A stretch of 64,000 nt of DNA, taken from contig CM029663.1 in NCBI GenBank assembly GCA_017311315.1, forward strand, positions 35,134,622 to 35,198,621. The letters are read 5' to 3'. Source of the DNA: Dendrocalamus latiflorus. Taxonomy: Eukaryota; Streptophyta; Magnoliopsida; Poales; Poaceae. The notes below the pieces were generated by a model. That model was not told the DNA's origin and did not search any database. It saw only the letters and a program-made list of their open reading frames with translations. This document shows positions 22,144 to 33,149 of the stretch, one piece after another. The translations under genes and the position numbers were made by a program. The stretch's first letter is position 1. The number at the start of each line of letters is the position of its first letter.

Positions 22144-22958
22144 GGGCCCTCCTCTCTTTCTGTCTCTCCTTCTCTTGTAGGCATGAGAAATTTCCGGGCA
22201 AGGAGAGCCAACTGATCATCCGCAAGCTGCTCTAACTGATCATCAGTTACATCACACAGAGCAGCAAGGGAGAAACCACAGAGCAAGTCGGAAGAAGAAC
22301 CGGAAATCAGACTGGGATCGGTGACTAGGGCCATCGACTGCGACTTCGACTTGCGAGAGACAATGTCAATCTCGTGAGTCTTGAGGCGTGAGTACAACGC
22401 ATCAAGACTCAAAGTCGAGAGGTCCGTGGTGTCCTTGATGGTAGTCACCTTCATCTCCCACACACGCAGGTCCAAGGCAGCGAGCATCTGTGGAGCGTTG
22501 TCCGAGTCGGGGTATGTGAGACTGACCACTCGGAGGTTGCTCAGAATCTTATGAAAACGCGTAAAACACTCATCAAGTGACTCACCAGCAAGCATCTCAA
22601 ATTTATTATATTCACGCTTGAATTGGTCCTGTCGAACCGTCTTAATCTGGGTGGTGCCCTCATGGTATGCGTCGAGGGTCACCCAGATGTCGTAGGCCGA
22701 CGTCAAATGAGAGATGCGATCGAACTCGCTGCGGCTCAACCCCTGGATTATGATGTTTCTTGCCTTCGCATTCGCCTCAACATCAAGCATGTTTCCAGCA
22801 TTGATGTTCTCATCGGCAGGAACAACATAACGTACTTTGACCTTACGCCAGATGGTGTAGCCCTAAGCCTGCATGTAGGTCTCCATCCGACTCTTCCAAA
22901 AGGGATAGTCGATCCCATCGAAGATCGGGGGCTTGGTCGAGTACTTGTCTGTCGCCAT
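22140..22958 (-). pseudogene. Sirevirus gag, N-terminal capsid part
   Basis: From the ATG at 22958 the protein starts MATDKYSTKPPIFDG with the conserved YPFWKSRMETYMQ, the plant copia Gag N-terminus. A TAG at 22865-22863 (codon 32) interrupts it; the same frame then continues through the UBN2-type capsid region (GLSRSEFDRISHLTSAYDIW, FKREYNKFEMLAGESLDECF) to TGA at 22142-22140. That TGA overlaps the start of the next frame as ATGA, so a frameshift separates capsid and zinc knuckle. One nonsense and one frameshift mutation therefore disable Gag. Confidence 0.92.
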
Positions 22959-22997
22959 GGCTCACAGACCGGTTAAGATCTATAGATGAGAGCTAAC

Positions 22998-23013
22998 CGG
23001 CTCTGATACCAAT
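22998..23013 (-). other. Sirevirus primer-binding site
   Basis: Element strand reads ATTGGTATCAGAGCCGG next to the 5' LTR end (TCCAACA), the tRNA-Met PBS typical of Sireviruses. Confidence 0.95.
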
Positions 23014-23667
23014 TGTTGGATCGAAGTTAGCGACAGAGGGGGGTGAATGTCGACTTCAAAAAAAACTCCCAAGAATTCACAGAATTTGGATTTGCCGAGA
23101 GATAGAGAAAACTAATTTTGACTAAAAGGCTTACTGGAGAAAAATCAACAGGCACCAAAAAACCGAAAAACAAAGCTTTAAAAACTGACAAACAGACTGT
23201 CTACCAGAAGCCGAACAAGAAATAGTAAATATCATAGCATACGGCAAAGCACAAATCAGAGAGAACTTGCTATCCGAGAGCTAAGAATTGGCACAAAAAC
23301 TGAAAGAAGAATCGGCATACCTCGACCGTTCTGACCTCGGCACCGCCCGCGCCTAGTCCGGTCATCCCGTGCCTCGCCACGACTCCACCTCGATGTCCTA
23401 CAGCCATCACAGACAAGAAACAAATCACATAACACCGCTCGAAATATTGTAACCATACAGTAGCATCAGATAAAATACTCAAAGCCCAAATCGATCGAAA
23501 CAAAAAATAGACGACTTAAGCACGATCGACCTAGTTCGACCAAGTCCGACCGAAACCGATTGCACCGCGCAACGACATGGTCCGAACCACACAAACCAAA
23601 ATCGACTTTCCTAAACTGATGTCAATTACTCATCACACACACGGGATGACCTCCACATGGTCTCTCA
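23014..23667 (-). repeat. 5' LTR of the Sirevirus, internally deleted (654 bp)
   Basis: Identical in layout to the 3' LTR at both ends but missing about 1018 bp at 23310/23311, joining AAGAAGAA directly to TCGGCA. The lost part contains the TATA box seen in the 3' LTR. Confidence 0.93.
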
Positions 23668-24225
23668 GATACCCATTTTAGTCTCTCAGATACCCATTTT
23701 AAGGGGGATAGCACTAAGAGACCAGATGTCGAAGAACTACTATAATGTATATGTTGGAGGTGCGACAACCTGGACTCAGAACTAATCGAACCAGTACAAG
23801 AAGACTTACAAGACCAGAAACCTTACCATAATAAGGAGAAAAGGCCACCATATAAATATGTCCATCGTCACCTCTGCATTCCCAAGGCCCTCTACCCCCT
23901 AGGACACCGACCATTGCTACCTACCCCTTAATATGAATTCTACACCTATCATATGCCCAATAGACGATGAAACTACTCCATTCTACGATGACGTGAAGAC
24001 AACAATGTCAAAGAGCAAGTATCTGAAAGTCTACGACCTACCCAGGAGAGCAAGGTTTCTCTCTTTCCTTTTGACTTTTCCAAGCGCTAACCCTATTGTG
24101 CAGATTTTCATCTCTTTGTGGAACTAAAGAGCTATACGCCGAGCAACACCAGAAACCCATTGCTAGCCAATATAACCCACCTCCTTTCTTTTTATTCTAC
24201 CGGAATCTCGGGGTCGAGATTCATT
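23668..24225 (+). other. Right part of the giant element's own interior
   Basis: About 560 bases after the Sirevirus TSD. A 21 bp unit is tandem at 23661-23701, covering the LTR end and TSD. No ORF with recognisable domains is present (a 64-codon frame at 23933-24127 is unsupported). Confidence 0.5.
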
Positions 24226-24240
24226 TAAGGGGGGTAGGTT
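24226..24240 (+). other. Polypurine tract of the giant-LTR element
   Basis: TAAGGGGGGTAGGTT directly precedes the 3' LTR. Preceded by a GGGTCGAGATTC-like stretch as in Tekay/Del chromoviruses. It primes plus-strand DNA synthesis. Confidence 0.85.
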
Positions 24241-27200
24241 TGTAACATCCTGAAATTTCCAGTTCTCAAAAATGTGGAGTTTTTAAAACTTTTATTTGCA
24301 TTTTACTGACATTTGAATTTTGTTCAAAATCTTAGTTGGGTTTTCTGAGTTTTGTGTTGAGCAAATAATAACTGGGAATAATTTTCAAAATGCAAGATAG
24401 CAATCGTGGCCAAAAATAATAATAATAATGATAATAATACAAAATAATTTAAATAGGGTTCAACCTCTGAGAGCTTAATTTAAAATTTATCTATTAATTC
24501 AAAACATGGATTAATTAAAGAGAAAGAGTTGAGTTAAAAGGGGCACTCAAAAACACATATGTCTGTGTGTGTGTGTGTGTATATATATATAGACACATAC
24601 ATATACATATTTGTTGCAGCTAAATTCCAGACCTAGTTGTGACATTAGAACTAAATTGCAAGGGAAAGACTTTGAATACAAAGCCAAGGTTCAATAATTG
24701 AAATCAGTAACCATAAGGGTAAAGTAGAAATTTAAATCAAAGATTCAAGTTTTAGAATCTTGCAGAAATCCAAAATCAATAAGTACTAATGTACGATAAA
24801 AATCTAAAATCCTAAATGTAAATTAAAAATTTAAAGTAAAAATTTCAGTTTAAAGGTGCTCCCGGTATTACCTCTCATTTTCTCCTTTTTCTTTCACTGC
24901 CATATGGGGCACGTGTTCTCTCACCTCAATTTCCCTCCCTCCTGGTCTGCCCGAGGGCCCCATTCCCTTTTTCCCGGCCTCGCCCTGGCGCCAACCACTC
25001 GACCCCATGCTTCTGGTTCCTCTGTCCTTCTCTCTGTGCCGTCACGTCGCCACGCCTGGTGCCATGCCCTGCGAGCGCGACGTCGCCCATACCCTGCCAG
25101 CCCCGACGCCCTGCCACGCAACTCCACCAGCCCCGTCACTCGTGCATCACCATTCCACGCCTAGCCGGCCCCCTCTCCCGCGCCATAAAGCAACCCCCCC
25201 CCCCAATTCTCCCTACGCCTTCCCCTTAAAACTTCCCGAGGCCTTCTTGCACGCCGCCACCTATGCCTCCACGCCGCTCCGGCCTCTCCGACAAAACCAC
25301 GCCAAATTGACCCCACCCATGTGTGCGCCCCGGAACCTTCTTCCTCCCCTCCGGCCTAATTGGAGAATCACCTGCCGAGTTCGTCGGAATCGCGTTTTTC
25401 CTCACCGCCGGCCCAAGCCTCCGTCGCCGCGCTACTCCCTCTCCGGCGAACCTCTCCACGATTCCTTGGAGTAGAAGCACCACCCCACCGCCGCGAAGTT
25501 TTTCCCACCATCGGCCGGCCCTCCCACTGCATGTATCTCGCCGGCGACGTGGGCTCCCTCGCGCCGTCCCGGGTCCTCGCCGCCGGCCCACCCCGACACT
25601 TCCCCGGCCCGGCCGATCATGTGGTAAAGTTTGCCCCACCTCCCTCCAGCTCGTGCCCCTCCTACCTCGCCTCTTCCTCCACGCCGGCGCCGCCGCCCCG
25701 CTCCACCCCCGCCCTCGGCCGCTAAACCTCGCCGCCGGCCTGCCTTAGGGATCCCCAACTCACACCGCAACCTCCCCGGGGCTCCTCACTTCGGGGGCAA
25801 CCTGTTTTGCCCGTTCACTGCCCCTCCGGCCGCCGGGCGCGCCGGCGAATCTCCCTGCCCCGACCACCAAGCACCTCCTCTGTTTGGCTGGCTAGCACTT
25901 CTGCTCAGCCCCAGCCCCCGCTCGCTTCTTAAGCAACATGGCTCCCAACATGTCATGACCGACAGAATGCCCAATTGGCCAGCACAGTGCGCGCAGCGAG
26001 TATAGCCGAGAGGTCCCGAGTTTGAATCCACACTCTGCACAGTTGTACTTCTTTTTGTTTTTGCTGTTAATGATCCAATTTAATTAGCAAAAATTTAGGA
26101 AAATTAGGAAAATAATCCAGGGAAGCCAATGAATTTAATTAGAATAAAAATGTGAATATTTGAAGATTTAAATTAGGGTTGTTCCATATATGATTAATTA
26201 ATGTGGTTTGAATAATTCTCTAAAAGACTAATTAGTCCTTAAAGGCATTGGTAAGGAAAAACAATTTTGGTTAAGTATCCAAATTTAATATAAACTACCC
26301 TTAGATGTAATTATTATATATGCTAAATAATTAATATGCCGTCTGAAATAAATCCTAATGGTGGATTTTGCTAAGCAACAAATGTTGAAACATGACCCTG
26401 TAAAACAAGCCTTGCCCAAATAAATAAATTTAAATAACAATAATAAAAATGTCAGCACTGTAATAATAATAAGAATATACACAGAATATCTATGATACTT
26501 AATCCGAAGAGCCTCTTTAATTAAAACACAAAAACCAAGCAGCGTCATAACATTAACGAAACAATATGCTACAACCATTTAAAAAGGAATACATATTCAA
26601 GATAAAAGGTCATGAAAATACTTTCACAAACAACCATTTAATAAACGGGGGTGTTAAGCTGTTAATATTTAAACTGTAAGTGTGTGGCTTGTATAAAAGA
26701 CTGTAATAAAAATAACAATTGGGAACATAATGCTGAAAAGTTGTCAACATATATCGGCTAGGCATTAGCTCAAAACGTAAGATATATTAAAGACAATATA
26801 TGAACCCCTAGGTCAGGGTTAATATTCTTACGATGTATAAGCTCATGCCATTCAAAGAATAACAAGCTAATATATATATACCAGCACATAGGCCTAACCT
26901 GGCTCATAGAACTTCCTTGATAAACACCAAAAATAATGAAGGAATCTGTTAATACGAAGATCGAGTTATCGTGCTCTGCCATTAGGTATACCTAGTTACC
27001 TCGGAGCACTAAACAAAATAATCTCATGAATATACCTTTATCATGACCTATCCTTTGACCTCCGTTTTGGCAAGTTTCCCTGCCATTCCTCACTTTACTC
27101 CAATCACTATGACACCGACAATACTCCGTCCGCGTCCAATCAACCTCGTCTCAAATCACCTATTTAATCATAATAAAATTTATCAAGTTCAATTGGGTTT

Positions 27201-29904
27201 ATTTGGATTTATTTGGATCTCTTGAGTTATTTGCTTTTATTTGGACTCAGTCGCTTATCGCATAGTTAGAAAACTGGAGTCCCGAAGAATCAAGGGATCA
27301 AGCGATATCAAAAGCAAAGTGAAGATAAAGACCAGAAGTTCAAGAGAAAGCAATGTGTGCGCTCAAGACCGCGGTAAACCGCGCCAGGCGAGTCAATACT
27401 TTGATCATGTTGAACCTACATTTTCTGCAAATTACTTTTGTTCAAATTATCAAATTGCATGTTGTTATTTTATATGCAAATACATGTTTAATTTAGAATT
27501 CTAGTTAAATGCCTATTATCTAACTTGATTAGTATTGCCCCTCCTTTGGAATATTTGAACATGAGAACCTTGTCGCCCTAGCAAAATTATAATAGTAACC
27601 CTTTTGAAAATAAGTCCATAATTATATGCCATGCTTAGTTTTGCTTAGATACTTGTGGGAGTAAGAACATCCAAGCATCACTTTAATCATGAGAAAATGT
27701 GGTTGGGCAGTCATGGTGGTAATGACTGGTGTATGTTGGATATGATTATTTTATATTCTCAAAAAAACCCAAATTGCTTATTTATCTGGGCGGATGGTTC
27801 GGGGGTATGGTGCAGTGGTGCACGAGAGTGTGGTTTGTAGTAGAACCGCCCAGATAACTCTAAGGACTGAATCTTGTCATGACCTCCTGTGTAAAACAAG
27901 TACAACCACAAGTCTGTAAAGTACAACTTGGCTTAGTAGATTTACCGGACCCTGAAAGTCATCCTCACAAGTGGAGGAGGTGAGGTCGTGCAAGCGGTTG
28001 TCTGTGTGTCAGGCTTGAATGGGACATCCGCAGAGGGTGAGGTTCTGCTGTGGCGTGCTAGCAGTGTGGGTAGCCAACTGCTAGGCGTTCAGAAGGAGAA
28101 CCGCACAATGTATGGGCCCCACCGCAAGTGAGAACGACCCATAGGGTGAGATGATGGAAGGGGCGAGGTACTTTGAACGGTTACTGTGATGGTTCGCTCA
28201 ACCGCATGACTAAGGAATTGTGCGGGGCAACGAGTAAGCTGTCTCTTGTAGGTAAAGTGTGCAAACTCTGCAGAGTCAAAACTATTCGAATAGCCCTGCC
28301 CACAGTCAAGGGCAGACATGGGAACTTAACCAGATATAGTTCTATTTCAAAAACTTTGTGGGTGGGAATGGAAAAAGTGGAGGGCAGTGTAAAGCCCTGA
28401 TTTGAATTCTCCTGGGTGTCGTCCCAGTGGTAAGTTAAGTGGCTATAATGCTGAAAGATGCTATATGGTGCAGATGCCATGTAACGGTGGATGGAATCTG
28501 GATCGCTATAATTATTGCATTCTCCTACACATTATGTTTTTGTTCAAAACTGCTAGGTCTCAGGAGATTTTTAAGTATCATATTTCAAAAATAAAATGTT
28601 TTCTCTTCTTACAAAATAAAATATAAGGACGAATATATAGAGTCATGAGTAGAGGAGATGGATGTTTGTAGTAAAAACATAAAGATATTCGTGGACTCAT
28701 GTCGATCATAAAAAGGAAAATGGTAGTGTGGATTCTGGGAGAAATAAATTGGTGGAGTCTAAATGGGTATATAGGTTAGATAGATGATTTAAATGATTTG
28801 TTTGGAGAATTAGGAAATGTGAAAGTAATTGCTGGGTTACCACATAGATAAATAATATAAAGTCTTGGGAGATATTGGCAATGATGGGATTAATAGAACT
28901 GATCGGTTATTAGTTGAGTCAGTTGAATTTTGAGAATTTGGAGATATGTCACATGCTGTTTGAAGTTTTAGACAGCAATCATTATAGAAAGTGTTTGATC
29001 GGTGGATAAAATAAATGATGTCTTTCGCTGTTTGGAGTTTTAGATTGCAATCAATATAGAAAGTATATGATCGGTGGATTAATTAAATGATGTCTTTCGC
29101 TGTTTGGAGTTTTAGACAGCAATCAATATAGAAAGTATATGATCGGTGGATTAATTAAATGATGTCACATGCTGTTTGGAGTTTTGGACAACAATCAATA
29201 TAGAAAGTGTATGATCGGTGGAATAATTAATTGATGTCACTCGCTGTTTGGAGTCTTAGACAGCAATCAATTTGGAAAGAGTATATTCGATGGATTAAGT
29301 AAATGATGTCACTCGTTGTTTGGAGTCTTAGACAGCAATCAGTAAGGAAAGTGTGTATTTGGTGGATTAAGTCAATTATGGCAATCGCCGTGTGGAGTTT
29401 TGGTAAAATTAATAATACTATGATTTACTAATAATAATGCTACCAAGAGCGGTTTTTGGCAAATAAAATAACTCGAGCCTTTCCTTTGATAAGCCATGCA
29501 TACTATTTAATTGCATCATGTGTGTTGGCTCGCGAGCACGGTGGTTTGTGCTCATATTCGCTTTCCCTACAAATCCAGAATCAGGAATCAAATCACTATG
29601 CTTCAGCAATACTTTTGGATCATGATGGCGAAGAAGATGAAGATGTCAAGAACTAGGTCGCGGACCTCCAGTTGGCTACATGTGGGCATGTCCTGAGGGT
29701 CCCACCTGTATTCTTCATTTCCGCTGTTGCATTTTATTGGTTTCGGCCTAATCAGCCCGTGAGTAAGTTACTATTATATTTACGCTTCCGCTTGATTTGT
29801 ACTTTGATATTTAGAACTGTAATCTGTGAGCACTATCTACTGATCCAGGGAATAGTGCGGTAGAATCACAGAGGATGCCGGATTGTATAATCTGGGCTCC
29901 TACA
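24241..29904 (+). repeat. 3' LTR (5664 bp) of the giant-LTR element
   Basis: Twin of 6865-12670. Contains the same GC-rich block (24855-26040), B-box-like GAGTTTGAATCC, AT-rich middle and the 72 bp array (units from 28946 to 29378, six periods). Followed by the TSD GAAAC. Confidence 0.93.
28946..29405 (+). repeat. 72 bp tandem array in the 3' LTR
   Basis: First unit starts 28946 and the seventh (partial) at 29378, a distance of 432 = 6 x 72, the same copy number as in the 5' LTR. Confidence 0.93.
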
Positions 29905-30132
29905 GAAACTCTAGATCGTACAGCCAGAGGAGATCACCCATGAAGGAGCAGAGGGGATTGGGAGCCCGGCGTCGAAGTACACCACGAAGACTAGCATCTC
30001 ACCATCCTGTGGTTGCGATGCAACCTCGTCGTCAGCGGGGAGGCAGATGAGCTCATGAGACGAGATCTTACCATTACGCACGAGTGATTGCACCAACTCC
30101 TCTATCACAATGGATGGGCCGAGTGCGTTCAT
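29905..30132 (-). pseudogene. 5' half of the antisense gypsy-associated ORF
   Basis: Minus-strand frame MNALGPSIVIEELVQSLVRN, continuing SSHELICLPADDEVASQP and LVFVVYFDAGLPIPSAPSW, a wording I associate with an antisense accessory ORF of grass gypsy elements (function unknown). It is cut by the giant-LTR insertion at 29904/29905 and continues in frame at 6864 going down, with one TAG just before the junction. Confidence 0.55.
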
Positions 30133-30699
30133 GAATATGTCGTTGCAATTGGATGCCTTCCAATGCTTGCCAACAGCAACCTCACACGATCATCTTGAAC
30201 TCCACGACTGCTCGATGGGGCGGAGGTGCTACTACGTCCATGACGGTCAGTCCCACACACCATTGCAGGAGCAAGAAGATCGGCGGCATGTAGAAGAATG
30301 GGGAAGCCCGAGATGAATGAAGCTAGTGGTGGTGGAAGTTGTAGAAGATGAAAACAACAACAAAGAGAGCAAGCAAACAGCCCCAAAAAAGGCGTCACCA
30401 TGGCATATAAGTACAACAAGCGATAGCAGCATTCAATGTCCGCGTAGTGGGCGCGAGAGTTGAGAGGGTACGTGCCATGCCGTAACTGGTGTGGCAGCTC
30501 GTGCCCCACGACCGGAAAACCAACTGCCACCACGTGTCACCTCCCCTCGGAAGCCGCACACACGTGCGAACTTGGCACGGATTTGGTGGCAATCTTAGTA
30601 TACTATGATTCAATAGGCCAAAAAGATGAAGGGGACCAAGTAACATTGGACATGGTCTCGACCCACAGAGATCGAGAACCTTCAACTATGAGAGGTTAA
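30133..30699 (-). other. Flank of the antisense ORF, decayed gypsy sequence
   Basis: Open frames here (for example minus 30129-30533) overlap on several strands and have no clear domain. The position between the antisense ORF start and an LTR suggests old gypsy interior or the promoter of the antisense ORF. Confidence 0.35.
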
Positions 30700-31009
30700 T
30701 GTTGGGGGACTGGTCCCCACCTTAGCCTAGTCGGCCTAATAATCGTGAGGCCACATGATTGACCCATTGCAAGGAAAAAGACGGTATTGCCCTTACAATT
30801 GTAGAGCTAGATAGGGATATTTATGAAACAAGCCTTCTCATAGCTATAAATATACATCTTGGGGCGCCGTGAGAAGAGGACTTTCTTTTTCAGACAAATC
30901 TAGGTAGCAAACTTCTATTCCCTATCTCCACGATTTGTAATGCTCTGAACAACCCTTTTGTGTTCTCTCCATAGCTCCCTTATTTACTGTTTGCTCTGTA
31001 CCTATAACA
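30700..31009 (+). repeat. Short gypsy LTR (about 310 bp)
   Basis: Starts TGTTGGGGGACTGGTCCCC and ends CCTATAACA. TATA-like gctataaatata at about 30842-30853. The start resembles the LTR at 4921 but the rest does not, so the two are different families, or one is a recombinant. The right end abuts a chromovirus pol fragment. Confidence 0.6.
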
Positions 31010-31363
31010 TGCCCATTCTCTGTTCTTGCTCGTATTGGTGAGGTGGCCTATAAATTACAATTACCTGAAGATTGCAAAGTGCATCCGATGTTCCATTTAT
31101 CGCAATTGAAACCATTCACACCTAACTACACATCGGTGTTCAAGAACTTCTCGCAAAATGTGGATCTCGCTGAAGGTGCACCAAAACCAGCATAGATTTT
31201 AGATTATCGTCTTGTGAAGAAAGGTAACTCGGTTGCGCCCCAGATTTTGGTGATGTGGCCAACATTGCCTGTGGATTGTTCTACTAGGGAAGATTATTAT
31301 GTGCTCTTGAAGCTCTTCGCTAAAGCTGCATTTGGGGGTGAGGCTTCTGTTTCTCGGGGGTAA
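31010..31363 (+). pseudogene. Chromovirus (Reina-like) pol fragment: integrase C-terminus and chromodomain
   Basis: Frame 31010-31363 reads VLARIGEVAYKLQLPEDCKV, then HPMFHLSQLKPF, the GPF/Y-type C-terminal integrase module of gypsy elements, followed by a chromodomain-like region (RLVKKGNSVAPQILVMWPTL, then TREDYYVLLKLF) that normally directs insertion to heterochromatin. There is an in-frame TAG at 31193-31195, and the natural stop TAA at 31361. The 5' part (RT, RNase H, integrase core) is absent: a 5'-truncated 3' end of the element. A purine-rich cggggg tract and an LTR follow at once. Confidence 0.85.
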
Positions 31364-32388
31364 TGTCACACCGTCACCACCCTAGGGAAACAAATTTCGG
31401 CTGAAATTTCACGATTTTCAACGAAATTCATTTTTATTGGCCCATTGCAAAAAAAAAAAGCCCAAATCATCCTAAAATTTCGGTTTGTTTTGTAATTTCT
31501 CAGCCAACTAGCCCATCCAAACCAACTCTGGGCCATAATGTAAGCAAGCACCGTCCACAGGTTCCCACACCTCTCATTCGATAGTTCCCCACCCAAGTCG
31601 ATTCAATCTCTTTCATTCCTCCAGATCGCGCGGTGCCAGCAAGGGAGCAGCCATGGGAGGCGGCGCCAGAAGGGAGTCTCTCATTCCCCTGACTGACTCA
31701 ACCCCATCCCCCAGATCGCACGGTGTTGGCAAGGTAGCGGTCATGGGAGGTGGTGCCGGAAGGGAGGGGGGAGGTAGCCAAGGACAGCTTCTGTAGTGGA
31801 GTAGTCGGCGGCGTGGATGACGTCTCTGGCTCCAGGAAGGGTGAGGGCAATGGCACCGCTGCAGTCGGAGGTAACATTTGTTTTGAATTCGAATTATACT
31901 TTTGAATATTTAGACCGAATATTTCCGAAAATTTGAAAATTTCCAAAAAGCGGATTTCTCACCATGGTACTGAAGATTTTTTAATCGAAATTGTAATCCC
32001 TGCAACTCACATGGCAGCCAGGGTGCCGGTGGACACAACAATGACAAGTCAACCTTAAGACGAAGCTGAGTCTGAGTAGTGTGGGACTGCTGTGGTGAGC
32101 TGCTGTGCCCAGCGGCGTGTGGTGCATGTGTTGCTGTGGCCTGTGGTGATGAGTTGTACGTGCTCAGCAGCCATGAGTAGAGCCCGCGCATCGCCCAAAG
32201 GGCCCACCTGTAAGTGTGAATGGAGAGGGGTTTAAGAGTTCCACGTACCAACGTTCCAAGGCATCAAAGAAATGAAATGAATCCGAGTTCCCGACCCCTT
32301 CTCTCCGAATCCCATCTGATATCATGTTCTCCCAATTCTAGTGCTTATTTGTGAGTTCGCGATCCCTGTGTGTGATCGGGACATCACA
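31364..32388 (+). repeat. 3' LTR of the chromovirus fragment
   Basis: Starts TGTCACACCGTC directly after the pol stop and a polypurine stretch; the end is placed at ATCGGGACATCACA by analogy with related LTRs. Contains two diverged copies of a segment with CCAGATCGC and GTCATGGGAGG (about 31622 and 31711). The right boundary is uncertain. Confidence 0.6.
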
Positions 32389-33149
32389 AAAATCTGCATC
32401 ACAAACCACAAACAATGTAGCACAGGTAGGACGCAGGGAGAAGAAACCTTTGTCCAGTTGGCCCACCGGCGATAGCGCCAGCGCCAGCACCAGCACCCTC
32501 CTTCAACAGAGAAAACAGTGATTAGCGGCACGAGCAGCGACGAAGGCCAACAGGAAGCCAGAACACAACAGGACAGGAGCAGCCGGCACTGGAAATCGGG
32601 GAGCGGCAAAACCCAGAGCGGCCCACCAAAAAAAAAAAAAAGCAAGAACGAAGAACAACGGGGATGCTAAATCCGGCCGGACAGGTGGACAACAAAGGGA
32701 GCAAGGGACGGTGAACCTCCCATGGAGAACGACGGCGACGCGTACCAAGCAAGCAAGAAATCGGAACACACAAATGGGCAAAAAAACTCCGTGCGAGAGT
32801 TTGTTTGAAATAACACGTTACGGCTTTAAGCATTTAGATCAATATATGTTTTATTTAGAGTCATAATCGTAAAAGAAATCTCATACGGTCTAGAAACCTA
32901 ATTCTAAATATCACTACCCTAAGGCTCAATATACGCTTGCATCCGGCACTTCTAAAAAGTAAAATCAGTACCATCTAGCATGGAGAATGGTTCACATACC
33001 TCCGCTTGGACTGCTCGCTGTGACCGCCTTTACACGTGGTCAAAATCTCCCTCTGCTCGAAAGATTCAGCCTTTCGAACGAGATCACGCCGAAGACAACA
33101 CTGCTCTCATAGATCGCAAGATCGTGATGTGTTAACACGCTGCCGCCGA
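32389..33149. other. No gene seen; unassigned repeat-like sequence
   Basis: GC-rich part with (CCAGCG)-like repeats near 32475 and an A run at 32628-32641. Overlapping frames on the minus strand are compositional. Confidence 0.4.

Larger units (their letters stand above)
13460..23667 (-). mobile_element. Sirevirus-type Ty1/copia element, nested
   Basis: Minus-strand element of 10208 bp. The 3' LTR is 13460-15131 and the 5' LTR 23014-23667; both read TGAGAGACC...GATCCAACA in element orientation. The 5 bp GATAC flanks both ends (13455-13459, 23668-23672), a perfect target duplication. The tRNA-Met PBS adjoins the 5' LTR. Gag, protease, integrase, RT and RNase H occur in copia order. Long Gag with a coiled coil and extra CCHC motif, plus repeated polypurine tracts, point to the Sirevirus (SIRE/Maximus) lineage. 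Several frameshifts and one early stop make it defective. Confidence 0.95.
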
